Shown piece after piece: positions 11,773-23,437 of a DNA stretch of 64,000 nt. Under the pieces are notes generated by a model. The model saw only the letters and a program-made list of their open reading frames with translations. It did no database searches and was not told the DNA's origin. The stretch's first letter is position 1. The number at the start of each line of letters is the position of its first letter. The DNA is from Blastobasis lacticolella. Lineage: Eukaryota; Arthropoda; Insecta; Lepidoptera; Blastobasidae. A program made the translations under genes and the position numbers. Location of the stretch: contig LR990056.1 of NCBI GenBank assembly GCA_905147135.1, forward strand, positions 10,922,001-10,986,000. Direction: 5' to 3'.

Positions 11773-14149
11773 TCAAAGTTTTTGCTTCACACTATCAGGT
11801 AATTCGTTGACATTCTTCAAATCTTTGGCAGAGTGTGGGTAGGGAGAGTAGTGTGGCCAGGTTTCTATTTCTTGTTGTAAGGCGGGTCCTGGGCATATGG
11901 TGTCCCGGACCTGTCGGTGACCGACAAGCTTGTAGTCCGGTCTGATGAAGCCTTCTTCTACTCCGACGGCGATCAGAGCCTTGGTGGTCTCCAGCTGTTG
12001 TGCCGGTGGCAATTCCTCTGTAACAGACAAGATGTTAAGTAAAGCGGCCTCTTGGGTTTTCTGAGGTATCTGGGCCAATTTTATATGAATTTAATTCAAT
12101 GATTGTTGTATTCCTAGGAGAGTCGAAGGTGAGTTATAGAGTGGAGATAGATGATCACTTTCGTTCCCTCATCCACCGCTATCGGGGTTTGTACGTACTC
12201 GAGGGCGATTTTGACATAAGTAGATCAACACAGATTTATAGTCCCTTCCCTTCTAAATTTATTAGGTATCACGCTGCACTCAAGCCAGCCATATCTTGAG
12301 ACTTCGACTAGAGCTCGCTTCATTCGCGCCTGTTAATTGATTTTCCTCAATGTCACCTACCTATCTATAAGGTGGTCACTTTCCATCAGGTGGCCCGCAT
12401 ACCTGTTTGTCTGCCGAATAACATAAAAAAACACCTAAGGTAGAATATTAAAATTACAATCAAGCTTAAAGTATTTAAATTTAACATGATTTACTGATAA
12501 TGGAACTAAATTGGAAATCCAACAAGAACATCTCCCAATAAAAAACAATATCAAAAACCATCACCTAAGCGCGGAATCTTGCTTGCACTCAAGTGTGTAG
12601 AGATTTGTCGATTGTGAGAGTTTTAGTTCTATTACCTTGCCAATCGCCGATGAGGCATATGCCGATGCTAACGGTGTTGAAGTGCAGCGCGTGCGCACCC
12701 AGCGTGCGCCAGCCGCGCCCCTCGTACGCCGCGCCGTCGCTACCCACAGCGAAACTGCAAGGAAATTTAAGTTTAGTTAAGGAAGAGGACTGGAAAGTTT
12801 AAAATACTTTCCAATACATTACATATCTATCGTCAATAAATCTCTTTCAAACGTCAAAAAGGAGCGGGCGGAGATATGTTGACCGCCCCGGGTCAGAGCA
12901 CACCCACCCCACGGCGACAACGGCGACGGATGGCAAAGCCGGACTGTGACAATAATGAAGTGAGCAAAAGCAGAACTGATCATATTTAGAATTGGCCTAA
13001 TTAAGAAAAGGTCAAATCTAGAACTGGTCATAATAGCAAGACACAAATAAAAAAGTGGTCCCCAAACGTCAAAAAGTCCGATAATGTCAGGCAGAGCCGG
13101 ACCGTTTTCGACAATGTCAGGGTGAGTCGGACCACAACAGTCCACTTCCGAACATATGACTTAATCGCACAACAATATTGCGTAGAGAATTGAGTAGTGA
13201 GATTACGAAACCCGAGTGGACACCATGATTGATCAAAGTAGCACTACGAAGCTATATAGGTCGACGATCTATGTCAGTCAAAATGAAAAGAATCTCTGGT
13301 GAACCCATATAAGTACAGATGTCAGTGGTAAATACAATGCGCATGGTCTAGCTCGCATACGTATGAGTGAAATGCAGGTAAATACGAAGCTTGCCGATAT
13401 GCATCGACTAGTATACCGCATTTGCTATGTATGTAAACTTACTTGTATCCGATATCCCACCACTTATGTTCATCCATGTGGTAGTTCTGCATGGATCTCA
13501 TGGCTCTGCTGCATTGCTCCTTGTCTTGGCAGGCCGACGGTGTGTACGAGTGGTGGATCACCACGTAGGGCACGGGAGTCATGAGGTCATTCTTCTCAGT
13601 GGCCTTCCGCGCCTTCCACGCCTCCCGGGAGTATAGGGTGAAGTTCCATGTGGCCTCGGGAGAGTGTATACTGTTTTCGTGGGCTGTAAGACCAGGAGTT
13701 GGTTGTGAACATTAGTGACGTTTTATGGGACTTTATGCTGTTCTGATTGCTCTGAAGAGCTCGATATTTGATACTATTTTACTACAGACCCGGGCTGATT
13801 TATAAGAAGTGTATCGTGACACTTCCAGATAGGTTGCGCTAGAGCTGGTAAATCTTCTACATCCTAGTGGCAAATCCTAAATATGCCAGTCAGAGTTCGC
13901 ACTTCCACTAGGAAAGCGCTTACTGAAAGTTGTATTCTACTAAAATCCATACTTAACAATTTATATCATTATTATTTTACATCTTGTGGAAGAAGTCCTA
14001 TGTTATGCGTTTCTATTTGTAGGCCGATCGATAATTATTAAATAAATATACCACTATAGTAGTTTTATAGTGTGGAAAATATTACCTGTTGGCATTGCTA
14101 AGGTGATGTGTATTGTTTGTAGACACAATATGCAAACTGCCCAAAACAT
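11773..14149 (-). CDS. PGRP-B: secreted peptidoglycan recognition protein, predicted zinc amidase
   Basis: Four coding exons: 14086-14149, 13443-13683, 12636-12754 and 11773-12017 (with stop), all GT-AG, phases 1, 2 and 1, total 669 nt and 222 aa. Signal peptide MFWAVCILCLQTIHITLA. The domain runs from about residue 40 to 205: YVVIHHSYTPSACQDKEQC (first zinc His, Cys pair), WWDIGYN (catalytic Tyr), FAVGSDGAAYEGRGW, LGAHA, SIGICLIGDW, YKLVGHRQVRDTICPG (second zinc His, Thr, Cys ligand), then WPHYSPYPHSAKDL. All five residues of the T7-lysozyme-like active site are present, so cleavage of the amide between muramic acid and the stem peptide is predicted. The short secreted form resembles PGRP-LB/SB-type scavenger amidases. 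Last exon continues about 25 residues past the WPHY motif, a tail that PGRP-C lacks. Subclass is not certain. Confidence 0.93.
12367..12430 (-). repeat. fragment of common CCATCAGGTGG repeat
   Basis: It has CACTTTCCATCAGGTGGCCC and TGTTTGTCTGCCGAATAACA, as at 49860-49930 and, in the opposite orientation, at 41699-41830. It sits in PGRP-B intron 3. Confidence 0.5.
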
Positions 14150-14201
14150 ACTGCTATCTATATAGTGTTGATAAGCCGTCGAAATCGTCACAGCTCCGTA
14201 T

Positions 14202-14203
14202 CT
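14202..14203 (-). promoter_or_regulatory. candidate 5' UTR splice acceptor of PGRP-B
   Basis: Reading toward the gene, CTATTTGCAG precedes ATACGGAGC 52 nt before the start codon. The TATATAG near the ATG is too close to serve as its TATA box, so an upstream non-coding exon is inferred (see 17406-17459). Confidence 0.35.
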
Positions 14204-14285
14204 GCAAATAGATTATGAATAACATAAGTAGGTATCACTTATTCTGTTCAACTGATTGTGTTTAATACTAAACGTACACACAGTG

Positions 14286-14540
14286 GGTATCTTTTCGTTA
14301 ATGTCCTGGTTGTGCTTTCGCGCGCGAGGACTTGGGGTCCTTGATCATGATCCTGGATTTGGCAGATCAGATGAGTGGAGCGACTACCATCTGATTTTCC
14401 CTCACCGTGCGAGCATCTGTTAGTATTCAACTAATATACATAACTCAGAAAAGCATATGGCGGAAAGGTATATGGCGGCAATGGGATTCGAAGCGGGTAC
14501 TTCGGGATACGAGTCGGACGCCTTAACTATAGGGAAACTT
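14286..14540 (-). mobile_element. SINE family A, reverse orientation
   Basis: It contains TAATGTCCTGGTTGTGCTTT, GATCCTGGATTTGGCAGATC, ACTACCATCTGA, GCATCTGTTAGTATTCAAC and a tRNA-like end (GGGATTCGAAG, then ATACGAGTCGGACGC). The element lies in the inferred 5' UTR intron of PGRP-B. Confidence 0.65.
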
Positions 14541-15104
14541 ACGCTTTTATCAAGGTCATAAATATCTAATTAAAGTTCGTCGCAGACCGAAATCTGTACA
14601 TAAATTTAATTCTTTTGTAATTTATTAAAAACATACTATTTTTTAAATATGCAAATTATTAACGTCGTGTCCAACTGTTTTCAAATATTAAAGTTTTTAA
14701 TTGAAGTTTACGCAGTTACTAATTAAAATTAACCATTATTGAATTTTTTTTAAAGAATGTTTACGCAGTCTTGCGACTGTCGACGCGCGGGCCGTATTTG
14801 TGATTGCTGAATGTAAGCAATCTTCCTATGCAAGGAAAAACTCTGACTCAACACCATACAAAAGTAACCGATAAAAATGATAAGAGAAGCAGAAAAACTG
14901 TTCGAATAGGTCACCACGAATGTCATGATACTGTTCATTTGTGACGTAATTAGAAATTACACTCGTTTATCAATTTAGGCACGAAAACAGGAAACATATC
15001 AGCTTAAGAACCCTTTTCTGGGTCATAATATGAGGAATGTGAGTGATCGAATACTATGATGGGGACTACGCAGATCAAATTTAACTATAGGCTATAAAAC
15101 TATA

Positions 15105-15297
15105 GCGGCCATTACACGTAAGTTCAGACCGCGGGAAACGCCTTACGCCATTCCTACCCTTGTTCCGAAGTGTACGTGTAAACGCGCTAGACAGTTTGAT
15201 CCGCGGTTGGAACCGACGGATGGACAGGCGGTTTTGTCCTCGGTTCGGAACGCAGTCCCGATGCGCAGTCCGAACTTTACGTGAAAAGGCTAGTTAA
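15105..15297. repeat. possible small MITE with imperfect inverted ends
   Basis: Left TACACGTAAGTTCAGACCGC and right CGGTTCGG...GTCCGAACTTTACGTG form an imperfect inverted pair around a GC-rich core in AT-rich DNA. No clear target duplication was found. Confidence 0.35.
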
Positions 15298-15697
15298 TAG
15301 GTAATCCTCACCGATTAATGTCAGATGCAAATAGTCAACTATTATAATCAATTGTCAAGGCTTAGCGAATCACTTTCCTTGAATGAAGAGTATAAATAAG
15401 TATTCTGCTGTATTATAAGTAACTATTATGCAGTATCATGCTAGTCTTAACATAGGTGTTTCAGGATATGCGGTAGACAAAGATTTTTACCTGATATTGA
15501 AAACATAAAGGGAGGAAAGGCCGATTACCTTCAGGCAGCCGTACGTACAACAACATTTGTTTCCCAACTCAGTTGCATAAAGGCAAATAGATAACTGATA
15601 TAGCTCTGTAGTTACCTACAGGCGGAGACTTGTAATTGGCTTCCTGTTAACTGTATAAAATATCAATTGCAATGTTATAGCTGTAAGTCTTCCGAAA

Positions 15698-15730
15698 AAA
15701 AATAAAATAATAAATAAATAAATAAATAAT
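15698..15730. repeat. AT-rich microsatellite (ATAA)n
   Basis: A run of AAATAAATAAATAAAT units. A similar ATTT run is at 21350-21372 and another at 51370-51388. Confidence 0.7.
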
Positions 15731-16039
15731 TCCACCAGCAGTTTGCGTTGAGAGTGCTAAAGAACTTATAATAGAGAGCGCTCGGCTTAGTTTCGATTAT
15801 AATTAGAATTAAAAAATACACGAATTGATTTTTCAAGGTAAATCAGTTCGCCAACCGTTATAATTAATGAGAGTGTATCATAATTGGCTTTATCACAACA
15901 AAATTGGGAAATTTTCGATTGAAAATGAAATGGTAAGACTACCTGGATAGAATAATCGTCATCAAATATAAGTTTAACCCATTACGCCGCGGTTGTTGAC
16001 TCTAAACATGTTTTTGCGCAGTTAATACGAGGTATAATA

Positions 16040-16392
16040 GCGTCGGTGGCCTAATGATAAAGATCCAGTTCGCAAGCGAGAGGTACCGGGTTCGAATCCC
16101 ACTGACCCACATGGCGGCATGACCCAATGACTCTTTTCTGAGTTATATATATTAGTTGAACACTAACCCATGCTCTTACGGTGAAAAAAAACATCGTGAT
16201 GAAACCTGTACATTCAGGCGATTAGATGTGCAACCATGATCCAATCTGGTCAGGTTCCTATGGTAGCAGGGTCACGGAGGACGCTATACTGTAATTACTT
16301 GATCTGTCAAATCCTGGATTACGGTCAAGGTGGACCCCGGGCCCTCGTGTGCGAGAGCACAACCGGGACATTAATACCAAGATGATTAATAG
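16040..16392 (+). mobile_element. tRNA-derived SINE family A, near full length
   Basis: The head carries RNA polymerase III promoter-like boxes: GTGGCCTAATGATAAAG (box A-like) and GGGTTCGAATCCC (box B). The body then shows CTCTTTTCTGAGTTATATA, ATGCTCTTACGGTGA, CATCGTGATGAAACCTG, GTAGCAGGGTCACGG and ends with GAGAGCACAACCGGGACATT and AAGATGATTA. This is the best reference copy of the family in the window. Confidence 0.8.
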
Positions 16393-17214
16393 TACGAGGT
16401 ATAATAACGAAAAGAAATTCAATCAAATTACAAGTCACTTCTTTTTCATACTCAAAAATTCAATGGAGTTCATAATTAATGCTACTGTCATGTTACAAGA
16501 GATATTTTAAGGGATTTCCTGTGTGTACGACCACCTACATAGTGGTAAGGTAAGTACCCGTGCTATCTAAATAAACACCTATACTGAGTTTCTAATTTTT
16601 TTCTAACAGTGGGCTCAAGCAGAAGTATCGTTTCTAAAGAAGCATGAAGCTTTTTAATCATATGATGCTTGTACGATAGCGTAGATTAATAGCAGTAGGC
16701 CCTTTTATTCACATGTGTCGTATCGGAACAAGCCCACTACTAATGATTATTCAGAACACTGACTGAAAGTATTTTCTAAACACATAATGGGGATGATCTA
16801 TCACCATCTCAGAATGCTTATCATTTCGGTCAGAGTTCGTATGGAGTTATAAAGAGTTTGCAAAAATATTTTACATTAGTGTTGATAATTTTAATTTGCT
16901 TTCATGGAGTTTTAACTTATACTTCTTCCGTGATAGAGGGATAATGACTGGGAGGTCAACATTTTCAAACTCTAATTGGACCGGCAGTTAGATTATAAAA
17001 AAATATGACATGTTTATTTTATTTATCGAATCAATAAAAAATTACAAAGTTAAAGCGTATTATAGTTTCGGAGTGGGGGCTCGTGACGTCACTACTGAGT
17101 AAAGTTTCATCTCAAGCGTTATGTCACGTAACATTCAAAGCACTGTATCGACATTATTTTATGTTTATGTAACCAAAGGATTAATACGTGTTCAATATTA
17201 TTTGATAATATTAG

Positions 17215-17285
17215 CTGCTTACGATGACTGGTTACCATCAGGCAGGCCGTAAGCTTGTTTGCCACCTTAGTGGTATAAAAAAAAT
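17215..17285 (-). repeat. CACCTTAGTGGTATAAAA repeat fragment
   Basis: ACTGGTTACCATCAGGCAGG then TTGTTTGCCACCTTAGTGGT and a poly-A-like run. The same unit occurs at 46372-46410 and, in the opposite orientation, at 35010-35070. Confidence 0.5.
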
Positions 17286-17405
17286 CTACGTGACGGACTA
17301 AAAATCTTTTTTCAATCATCATCCCTACAAAACATTTAGAATATTCGTAGGCAAAAGGTACCGAAGTACTAACTATAAATAAATAAAACAGGTAGAAATA
17401 CTCAC

Positions 17406-17459
17406 GCTCGTGTCAACTGCAAACTCGTCCACACTTATTACAATTGCAAAATTCACTGT
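17406..17459 (-). promoter_or_regulatory. candidate PGRP-B transcription start and 5' non-coding exon
   Basis: On the minus strand a TATAAA lies at 17488-17483, an initiator-like TCACAGT around 17457-17461 (29-31 nt downstream) and a strong donor GTGAGT begins at 17405. This would splice over a 3.2-kb intron to the acceptor at 14202. The spacing is canonical, but no transcript supports it. Confidence 0.35.
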
Positions 17460-17489
17460 GACCTATTTACGATTTACATTAATTTATAC

Positions 17490-18735
17490 ACACATTCATG
17501 TTTACGTGTGTCGGATACATTAAAACAACGATTTTTAACGCTTCTATCTTCATTTAAAACCGTTTCTAAATGAGGAGCTTTCTTCGATATAGTGCTGGGT
17601 CGAGAGCTCTATATACAATGTTGTATATATAACGGTATAAAGGTTTTTATATACGGTCGCCACCATCAAGGTAGTTCCCCGGTGCTGGCTCGCTCTGCCG
17701 CGATAGACTTTTCGTATTCAGACTTTTTTGCAAACTGGTTGTTTGTTTGATCTAACGCGTTAGTTCCGTGTAAGATTAAAGTTAATAACCCTTTTCATGT
17801 TTGGCGACATTAATTGATGTCACCTTTGTGTGATAATAATCTATTATTCATCTGTTAGATACTCGTAAAGTCAAGGTAAAAACTTAAACCTTTAAATGTT
17901 GTGGTCCTACCATAATGACATGTCATAGAATGCGTGAATCACCAATCAAACAAATTCAAATAAAGTTATTAGCCAATTTTTGTGTTAGATACCTACTGCT
18001 TACGTAAATAAGCAGTATCTACGTACATTGAAACATTCATTTATTTTATTTTTATATGTAACACTTGTTTGTCCATAACAGTACAACAATTATAGATTCT
18101 GTAAGACTATAACCAGTACAAGGGCGATCTTATCGCCAATAGCGATCTCTTCCAGACAACCGTTTACATGGATATGGTGGAAGTTGGAATACGAAAAACT
18201 AGTAAGCAATGTACATTGCTAGATATTCATATTTTAAAATGTTAACATGTTTTATTATATCATTTGTGTTACGTGAGAATCAAAACCTCATTAGTCAGAG
18301 TTACTATAAACCATCTATTACGAGCTATAACGACCTATTGGGAATCCCTTCTTCGAAATATTAAGCCGATTCGCCAATTTGTAGCCTAAGTGAAGCGTTA
18401 ATTGATACCAACGCGTTTTCTTACATTCATTCATTGAGTCTGGACAAGGCGACTTCTAGATTGTTTCCGCCTCTTCAAAAAACAGTCTCCGCAGCGAGCG
18501 CGCCAGGTCATCGGTATAAAAGAATCGTCTCTGGTGTCTGAGGCGGGCCTCCCGTTTATTATATAGATCGAAGTAGGACCGAGCACGCTACCCTATGGTA
18601 GCCAGTATCTTTTTGACGACGCCGTCACGTATTAAATACATGTAGTTCTAAAAAGTTGGGCAGACAGTCGACAAATACAAAAAACGTAGCGTAAATAAAT
18701 CTACTTATATTAACAATTACAACAAAAATATAGTA
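17490..18735. other. intergenic, no gene seen
   Basis: AT-rich DNA with an alternating TATATA stretch near 17610-17655. A second TATATAAA-like site is here at 17646-17653 on the minus strand. No coding signal. Confidence 0.4.
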
Positions 18736-18954
18736 CAAAATCCGAAACAAAGGATTGATCGATGTACAACACAAACGCAATTTTACCTATTCGCGATTCT
18801 ACACAATATGGATTCCTCACAACTGACATTCAACACATTATTTATTCCACACAGTTTTCAATTATACACAAACGCGTTTCTTCCTGTTCGCGATTCTACA
18901 CAATATTAATTCCACACAAATGCTGCCATTCAACAGATTCGCTATTCCACAACA

Positions 18955-19345
18955 CTGGGGACCTGGCATTGGCTAACTTAGACCTGGACCTAAGTTTAAT
19001 GGAACCAGTCAAGGTTAGCCAAGGTCAACCCTATTTAACAAACATAGTCCAATGCTTTGTTGGTTGACTGGGGTTGACCTTGGTCATCCTTTACTAGGTC
19101 CTGGTCTTATTCTTAGCTTGGGTATACAACCATTCTCAGGGTGCCCAGCGTTGACCAGGTTCGATGACCAGCGTCGACGTCGATATTGTACTAGGTCCAC
19201 TAAACTTATACCCTGTCTAGTTCTAGCTGAGGTTACAATACAACCATTCTCATGGTGCCCAGCGTTGACGAATGTGTGAACGGCAGTCCAGGGTCCACAG
19301 CGTTGACCAGGCTGGTTGGATCAGAGTTAGGATCAGAGTTATTAT
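18955..19345. repeat. imperfect GGTCCTGG / GTTGACC minisatellite-like region
   Basis: Repeated words such as GACCTGGACCTAAG, TTGACCTTGGTC and AGGTCCTGGTC, plus a direct duplication about 113 bp apart: ACAACCATTCTCAGGGTGCC (19125) and ACAACCATTCTCATGGTGCC (19238), each followed by CAGCGTTGAC. Confidence 0.5.
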
Positions 19346-19427
19346 GAGACTTCTATGATAAACGCGTTCTAATTTGGTCTGTCAGTGTAAATCAACAATA
19401 CACTAACGGGCCGCCTGCCCTTAAAAG

Positions 19428-19792
19428 CATGGGTGGCCTAGTGGTTATAGTATCCGACTCGTAAGCGAGAAGGACTGAGTTTGAATCCCACTGCCGCCAT
19501 GTACCAATTACTTTTTTCTGATATATGTACATTAGTTAAATACTAACCGATGCTCTTAGGGTGAGGGCAAACAACATGATGAAACCTGCTCATTCAGGTG
19601 ACCAAATGTGTAGGTAACCATGATTCAATTTGTTCAGGTTCCCGTGGTAGCATCTGGCGTAGGTGGTCAGATGGCAGTCGCTCCACTGTAATTACTTGAT
19701 CTGCCAATCCTGGATCATGGTCAATGCAGACCCCGGGCCCTCGTGAGCGAGAGGACAACCGGCACATTTACGCCAAGATGACGAGATGATTT
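19428..19792 (+). mobile_element. SINE family A, near full length, inside the fold-back
   Basis: Head GGTGGCCTAGTGGTTATAG and GAGTTTGAATCCCACTGCC; body ATGCTCTTAGGGTGAGGG, GATGAAACCTGCTCATTCAG; end ATCCTGGATCATGGTCAATG and GCCAAGATGACGAGATGATT. It occupies the right part of the fold-back spacer. Confidence 0.8.
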
Positions 19793-20116
19793 AAAATATG
19801 TAACGAATATGTGGAATAGCGAATCTGGTGAATCGCAGCAGTTGTGTGGAATTAATATTGTGTAGAATTGCGAACAGGAAGAAACGCGTTTGTGTATAAT
19901 TGAAGACTGTGTGGAATAAATAATGTGTTGAATGTCAGTTGTGCGGAATCCATATTGTGTAGAATCGCGAATAGGTAGAATTGCGTTTGTGTTGTACATC
20001 AATCAATCCGAAACGAAACAAACAACACAGAAACCTTTTTAAATATTAAAAAAAACTAAACTACCTGTACACGTAATTAAGCTATCTATCCCCAGAAGAT
20101 ATTTATTTAATATACC

Positions 20117-20507
20117 TGTCGCAGCCGGATGGTTAAATTAGCCGGTTAACTAAACGGCTAGCTTTTTGAGCAATTATTTAGTTGAAAATTTGCCAGTTTC
20201 ATAAGATTTTAAAGTGATGTTGAAAGAACGATATTGCCTCGAGTTTACGCAGCTTTTCCACACATTGTTCCAATGCTAACCTACCCACAATAACTTCAAA
20301 GTATAATAATAGTTTGCATTAGGTTTCTATTCTGTTAGTTTAGGTTAGCATTATGACAATGAATGGAAGAGCTCCGTAAACTCGAGGCAATATCGTTCAT
20401 TTGACTTTACTTTCTAAGTTCATGAATTTGGCCAATTTTCAATTAAATAACTGCTTAAATAGCTAGCCGTTTAATTAACCGGCTAATTTAACCATTTGGC
20501 TGCGACA
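20117..20507. mobile_element. 391-bp fold-back MITE with 4-bp target duplication
   Basis: Ends TGTCGCAGCC and GGCTGCGACA extend inward as long imperfect inverted repeats (GTTAAATTAGCCGGTTAACT against TTAATTAACCGGCTAATTTA; then CGAGTTTACG against CGTAAACTCG and GCTAACCTA against TAGGTTAGC). TACC flanks both ends directly (20113-20116 and 20508-20511). There is no coding capacity. Confidence 0.75.
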
Positions 20508-20511
20508 TACC

Positions 20512-21019
20512 TAATACGTATTAAAGGCAATTTTCAGTATTGTTAATTAAATTATAACTTATAAAGAACGAAAGTATGGGTTATAGAAAAATAAAAATCA
20601 CCTTTACACAACCTTTTCAAACAACTAAAACTATTCCTTTAGTTTAGTCATTCCAGAAACTCCATAGTTAAGTAGGTATTTTACATAAAATAACAAAACA
20701 AATGTTATCTTCAAGTGTTATTTCGTAGAAAAGATGATTGAATTAAATTCCCCGATCGGTCGGGGTTAATCATTCTAGCACTATTACGCAAGTACTAGCG
20801 TTTTACCGCGAGTTTGATCACGCTGACTCTTATGAAAGTCAAATCAGAGATTTTTCCTATCGGAGTTTATATTTCTTGTTTTTTTTTGTAATCAGCAACT
20901 GGTCGTACTATGGCATGGCACGCTTTACCTGCTTATGTGTTTCCCGAACAGTATAATCTGGACACCTTTAAGGACACTGTGATTATATTTCTTAGTCTCG
21001 AGTAAGCTAATTCACTTAC
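20512..21019. other. intergenic, no gene seen
   Basis: AT-rich. A CCCCGATCGGTCGGGG near-palindrome is at 20751. No gene. Confidence 0.4.
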
Positions 21020-21132
21020 TTGAATTGTAATTGAATCGCGATTGCAGCTCAACGGCAGTTTTAATTATAGCAGAATACAAAATACGAGTAAAACTGCCAT
21101 TGAGCAGCGATTGCGATCCAATTACAATTTAA
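21020..21132. repeat. short inverted-repeat element
   Basis: GAATTGTAATTGAATCGCGATTGCAGCTC-type left arm pairs with a right arm ending GCGATCCAATTACAATTTAA, around a 30-nt centre. Likely a small MITE. Confidence 0.55.
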
Positions 21133-23130
21133 TCATATTATTACAAAATTAGCGGACTCAAGGACGTCAGGTACGCTCCGCCTTCGGTGGCATCGTCGCT
21201 TCCCATCAGATGGTAGTTATATGCCTGTCAATAAAGTAGTAAAAAAAAAACAGGCGTTGCTAGAGGAGATTGGGAAATGAGCTGTTCAACTCCTCGAAGA
21301 TTCTTGACAGGAGGTGGCAAGACGGATTGTAACGGAGTATGTTATCTGATTTATTTATTTATTTATTTATTTGCGGGTTTTTCATGTAAATGATATGATA
21401 TTATAAATGATTAATTTATCTCTATACGGCTGCGTTTCGACTTTAATTATTTTTCCTAATTAAATTAGCGACAGCCAGGCGATAACGATCCGATAGAAAC
21501 GACTCTTCAGTTATGGAAGAGGTTTGATTTATAAATCAAAAGTAACAAGCAGGACTTTTCACAAGTCGGCCTTATCATTGAAGGAACATCGTATAGATGC
21601 GTCTTTATCTGTTCATTATGGATTTTTGTGATGTCAAAATAAATCATGCCTATGTCTATGTCTTTCTCTCTCTGTAGTAAGGGATCCATATAAATGAATA
21701 AAAGTAAATAATCGTGGGCAATATGAATATAGATAAATACCACGGACTAATTCGTCAATCTGTCAAACTGCAGCGCTACCCGCATCCAACAGTTTGCTGC
21801 GACCGTCACCGGGTGGTGGGATTCGCTGAGCCTGGGAGTTCATCTGTAAGGTCCCACAGCCATCTATTTCCGCCACATCTATATTGTACTCCGGGTTGAC
21901 ATATTTAAGGCTCAGGCTCCACTCATGAAGTGCAGTGCACTGCGCGGCGCACCGCACGGTGCCACGTCACGGTGACAACAAAGAAAACGGTGGTGTTATT
22001 CTGGTTTTTCAAGTTAGGCAACGCTCGCACGAGAGATTAACGAAAGATTTTGAGTTATGCAACGTTTGCACGACAGCCTTTTTGGCGCTTTTACACGCGT
22101 TATTTTAAACGACTCGCATGATTATTGACGTACAGTAGGTACTAAGTATCGCTTTTCTAAAAGCCAATAACAATCGACCGTCGGACGTGCGGATTTGACG
22201 TCACAGTAAACAATGTAAAGAACTGTTTTCTCTATTGGAAACTAATAATTTTGTTCTGGCCGACACTTAGATTTCTTATCCAAAAATGTATAAAACACGA
22301 ATGCTGCTTTTTTTAACTAAAAAGTATAACAAGAGACACATGTGAAGAAATTGGATCACCTCGATTGATCTTCCTCGAACTGATGTTTTTACCCGACTAT
22401 GATGGAGCTAAGGGAGAGTAATGAAGTTAACAATCTATGTATGTAAAGTTGATAAACGTGGAAGAATCCACAGAGATTTGTTTGGACCATAGCAAGTGGA
22501 ACAATGTCGTCTCTGTCGTATGTCGTCAATGTCGTCTCTTGCGGGAGAAAGGGGTTTGTGTGTATGTATGTTGATATGAATGTTTGTATGGATGTTTATT
22601 CTAGCTCAAAACCTACTTGGCCGGTTTTCGTTAAAAGCGTATTGATTGTCCGATGGTTACAGGCTCTATGATAATACATTCAATTAAATTATCTTGAGGA
22701 TATAAGACATAAAAACTTCAAAATTTTTAAATTCAGAAGATTGATTTGGTCATGTTAGGAATTTTTATTCACATTGATTGATTCTGTTGTAGGATAAACC
22801 GCACTGCTTAAATTTGTCCTCAACTGGTTGAAGACATGATTTTGGGACAATATTACGACAAAATGTTTTAAAACGTAGTTATTTCTGTCCTTTACGAATG
22901 TTTACTTAAACTGAGTGTATACCATGGTGACTCATTCAATACTATAACTACAAAGTATAACATCAGTAGTAAGTATAAAGAGAGTGTATATAACTTAAAT
23001 TACTCGGAAACCATTGCTCTTAGAAAACTAGATCCTAAAAAGAAATGATAGTGCCCGTCGATATCTATAAGTATTTGCTGTTCTGGAACAAGCGTTTTAA
23101 GGTTTTCAGATTTCAGAGTAATTTTTCAAA

Positions 23131-23437
23131 TAGTTTCAGAGTTATTACAAATTTAAGATTGACAGCTGTCATCCGGAATGTAGATCTCGACTATCATTTC
23201 TCTTCAGGAACTAGTATTCAAGGAGCGATAGTTTCAGAGTTATTATAGTATTAAGTTTGACAGCTATCATCCGGAATGTAGATCTCGACGAGTACTATCA
23301 TTTCTCTTTAGGAACTAGTATTCTAGCACCAATAGTTTCAGAGTTATTACAGTTTTAAGTTTGACAGGTGCCATCCAAAATGTAGATTTCTACGAGTACC
23401 AGCATTTCTTTTTAGAAACTAGTGTTCTAGAACCAAA
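23131..23437. repeat. three tandem copies of a 98-105-bp unit
   Basis: Units begin at 23131, 23229 and 23333, each with TAGTTTCAGAGTTATTA, a TTTGACAG or TTGACAG word, CATCCGGAATGTAGAT (third copy CATCCAAAATGTAGAT), CATTTCT and GAACTAGT. Copies 1 and 2 are closest; copy 3 is more diverged. Confidence 0.75.

Larger units (their letters stand above)
18739..20017. repeat. 1.3-kb inverted-repeat (fold-back) structure
   Basis: The left arm (about 18739-18951) and right arm (about 19806-20017) are near-identical in inverse orientation: both contain TGTACAACACAAACGCAATT, GACATTCAACACATTATTTA and CAATATTAATTCCACACAA in the same order. Each arm also has an internal duplication around TTCGCGATTCTACACAATAT. 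The 850-bp spacer holds a minisatellite-like region and a SINE. Probably a fold-back transposon or a rearranged MITE. The open frames across the arms are by-products. Confidence 0.75.

Noticed and set aside
16043..16115. A functional tRNA gene on the plus strand
   Set aside because: It is the head of SINE family A, repeated at 19428 and 24837.
18762..20002. Similar frames (MYNTNAILPIRDSTQYGF) on both strands
   Set aside because: They are two arms of one inverted repeat, without domain or splice support.
23131..23437. CRISPR-like array
   Set aside because: The units are contiguous tandem repeats of about 104 bp without spacers, in an insect genome.
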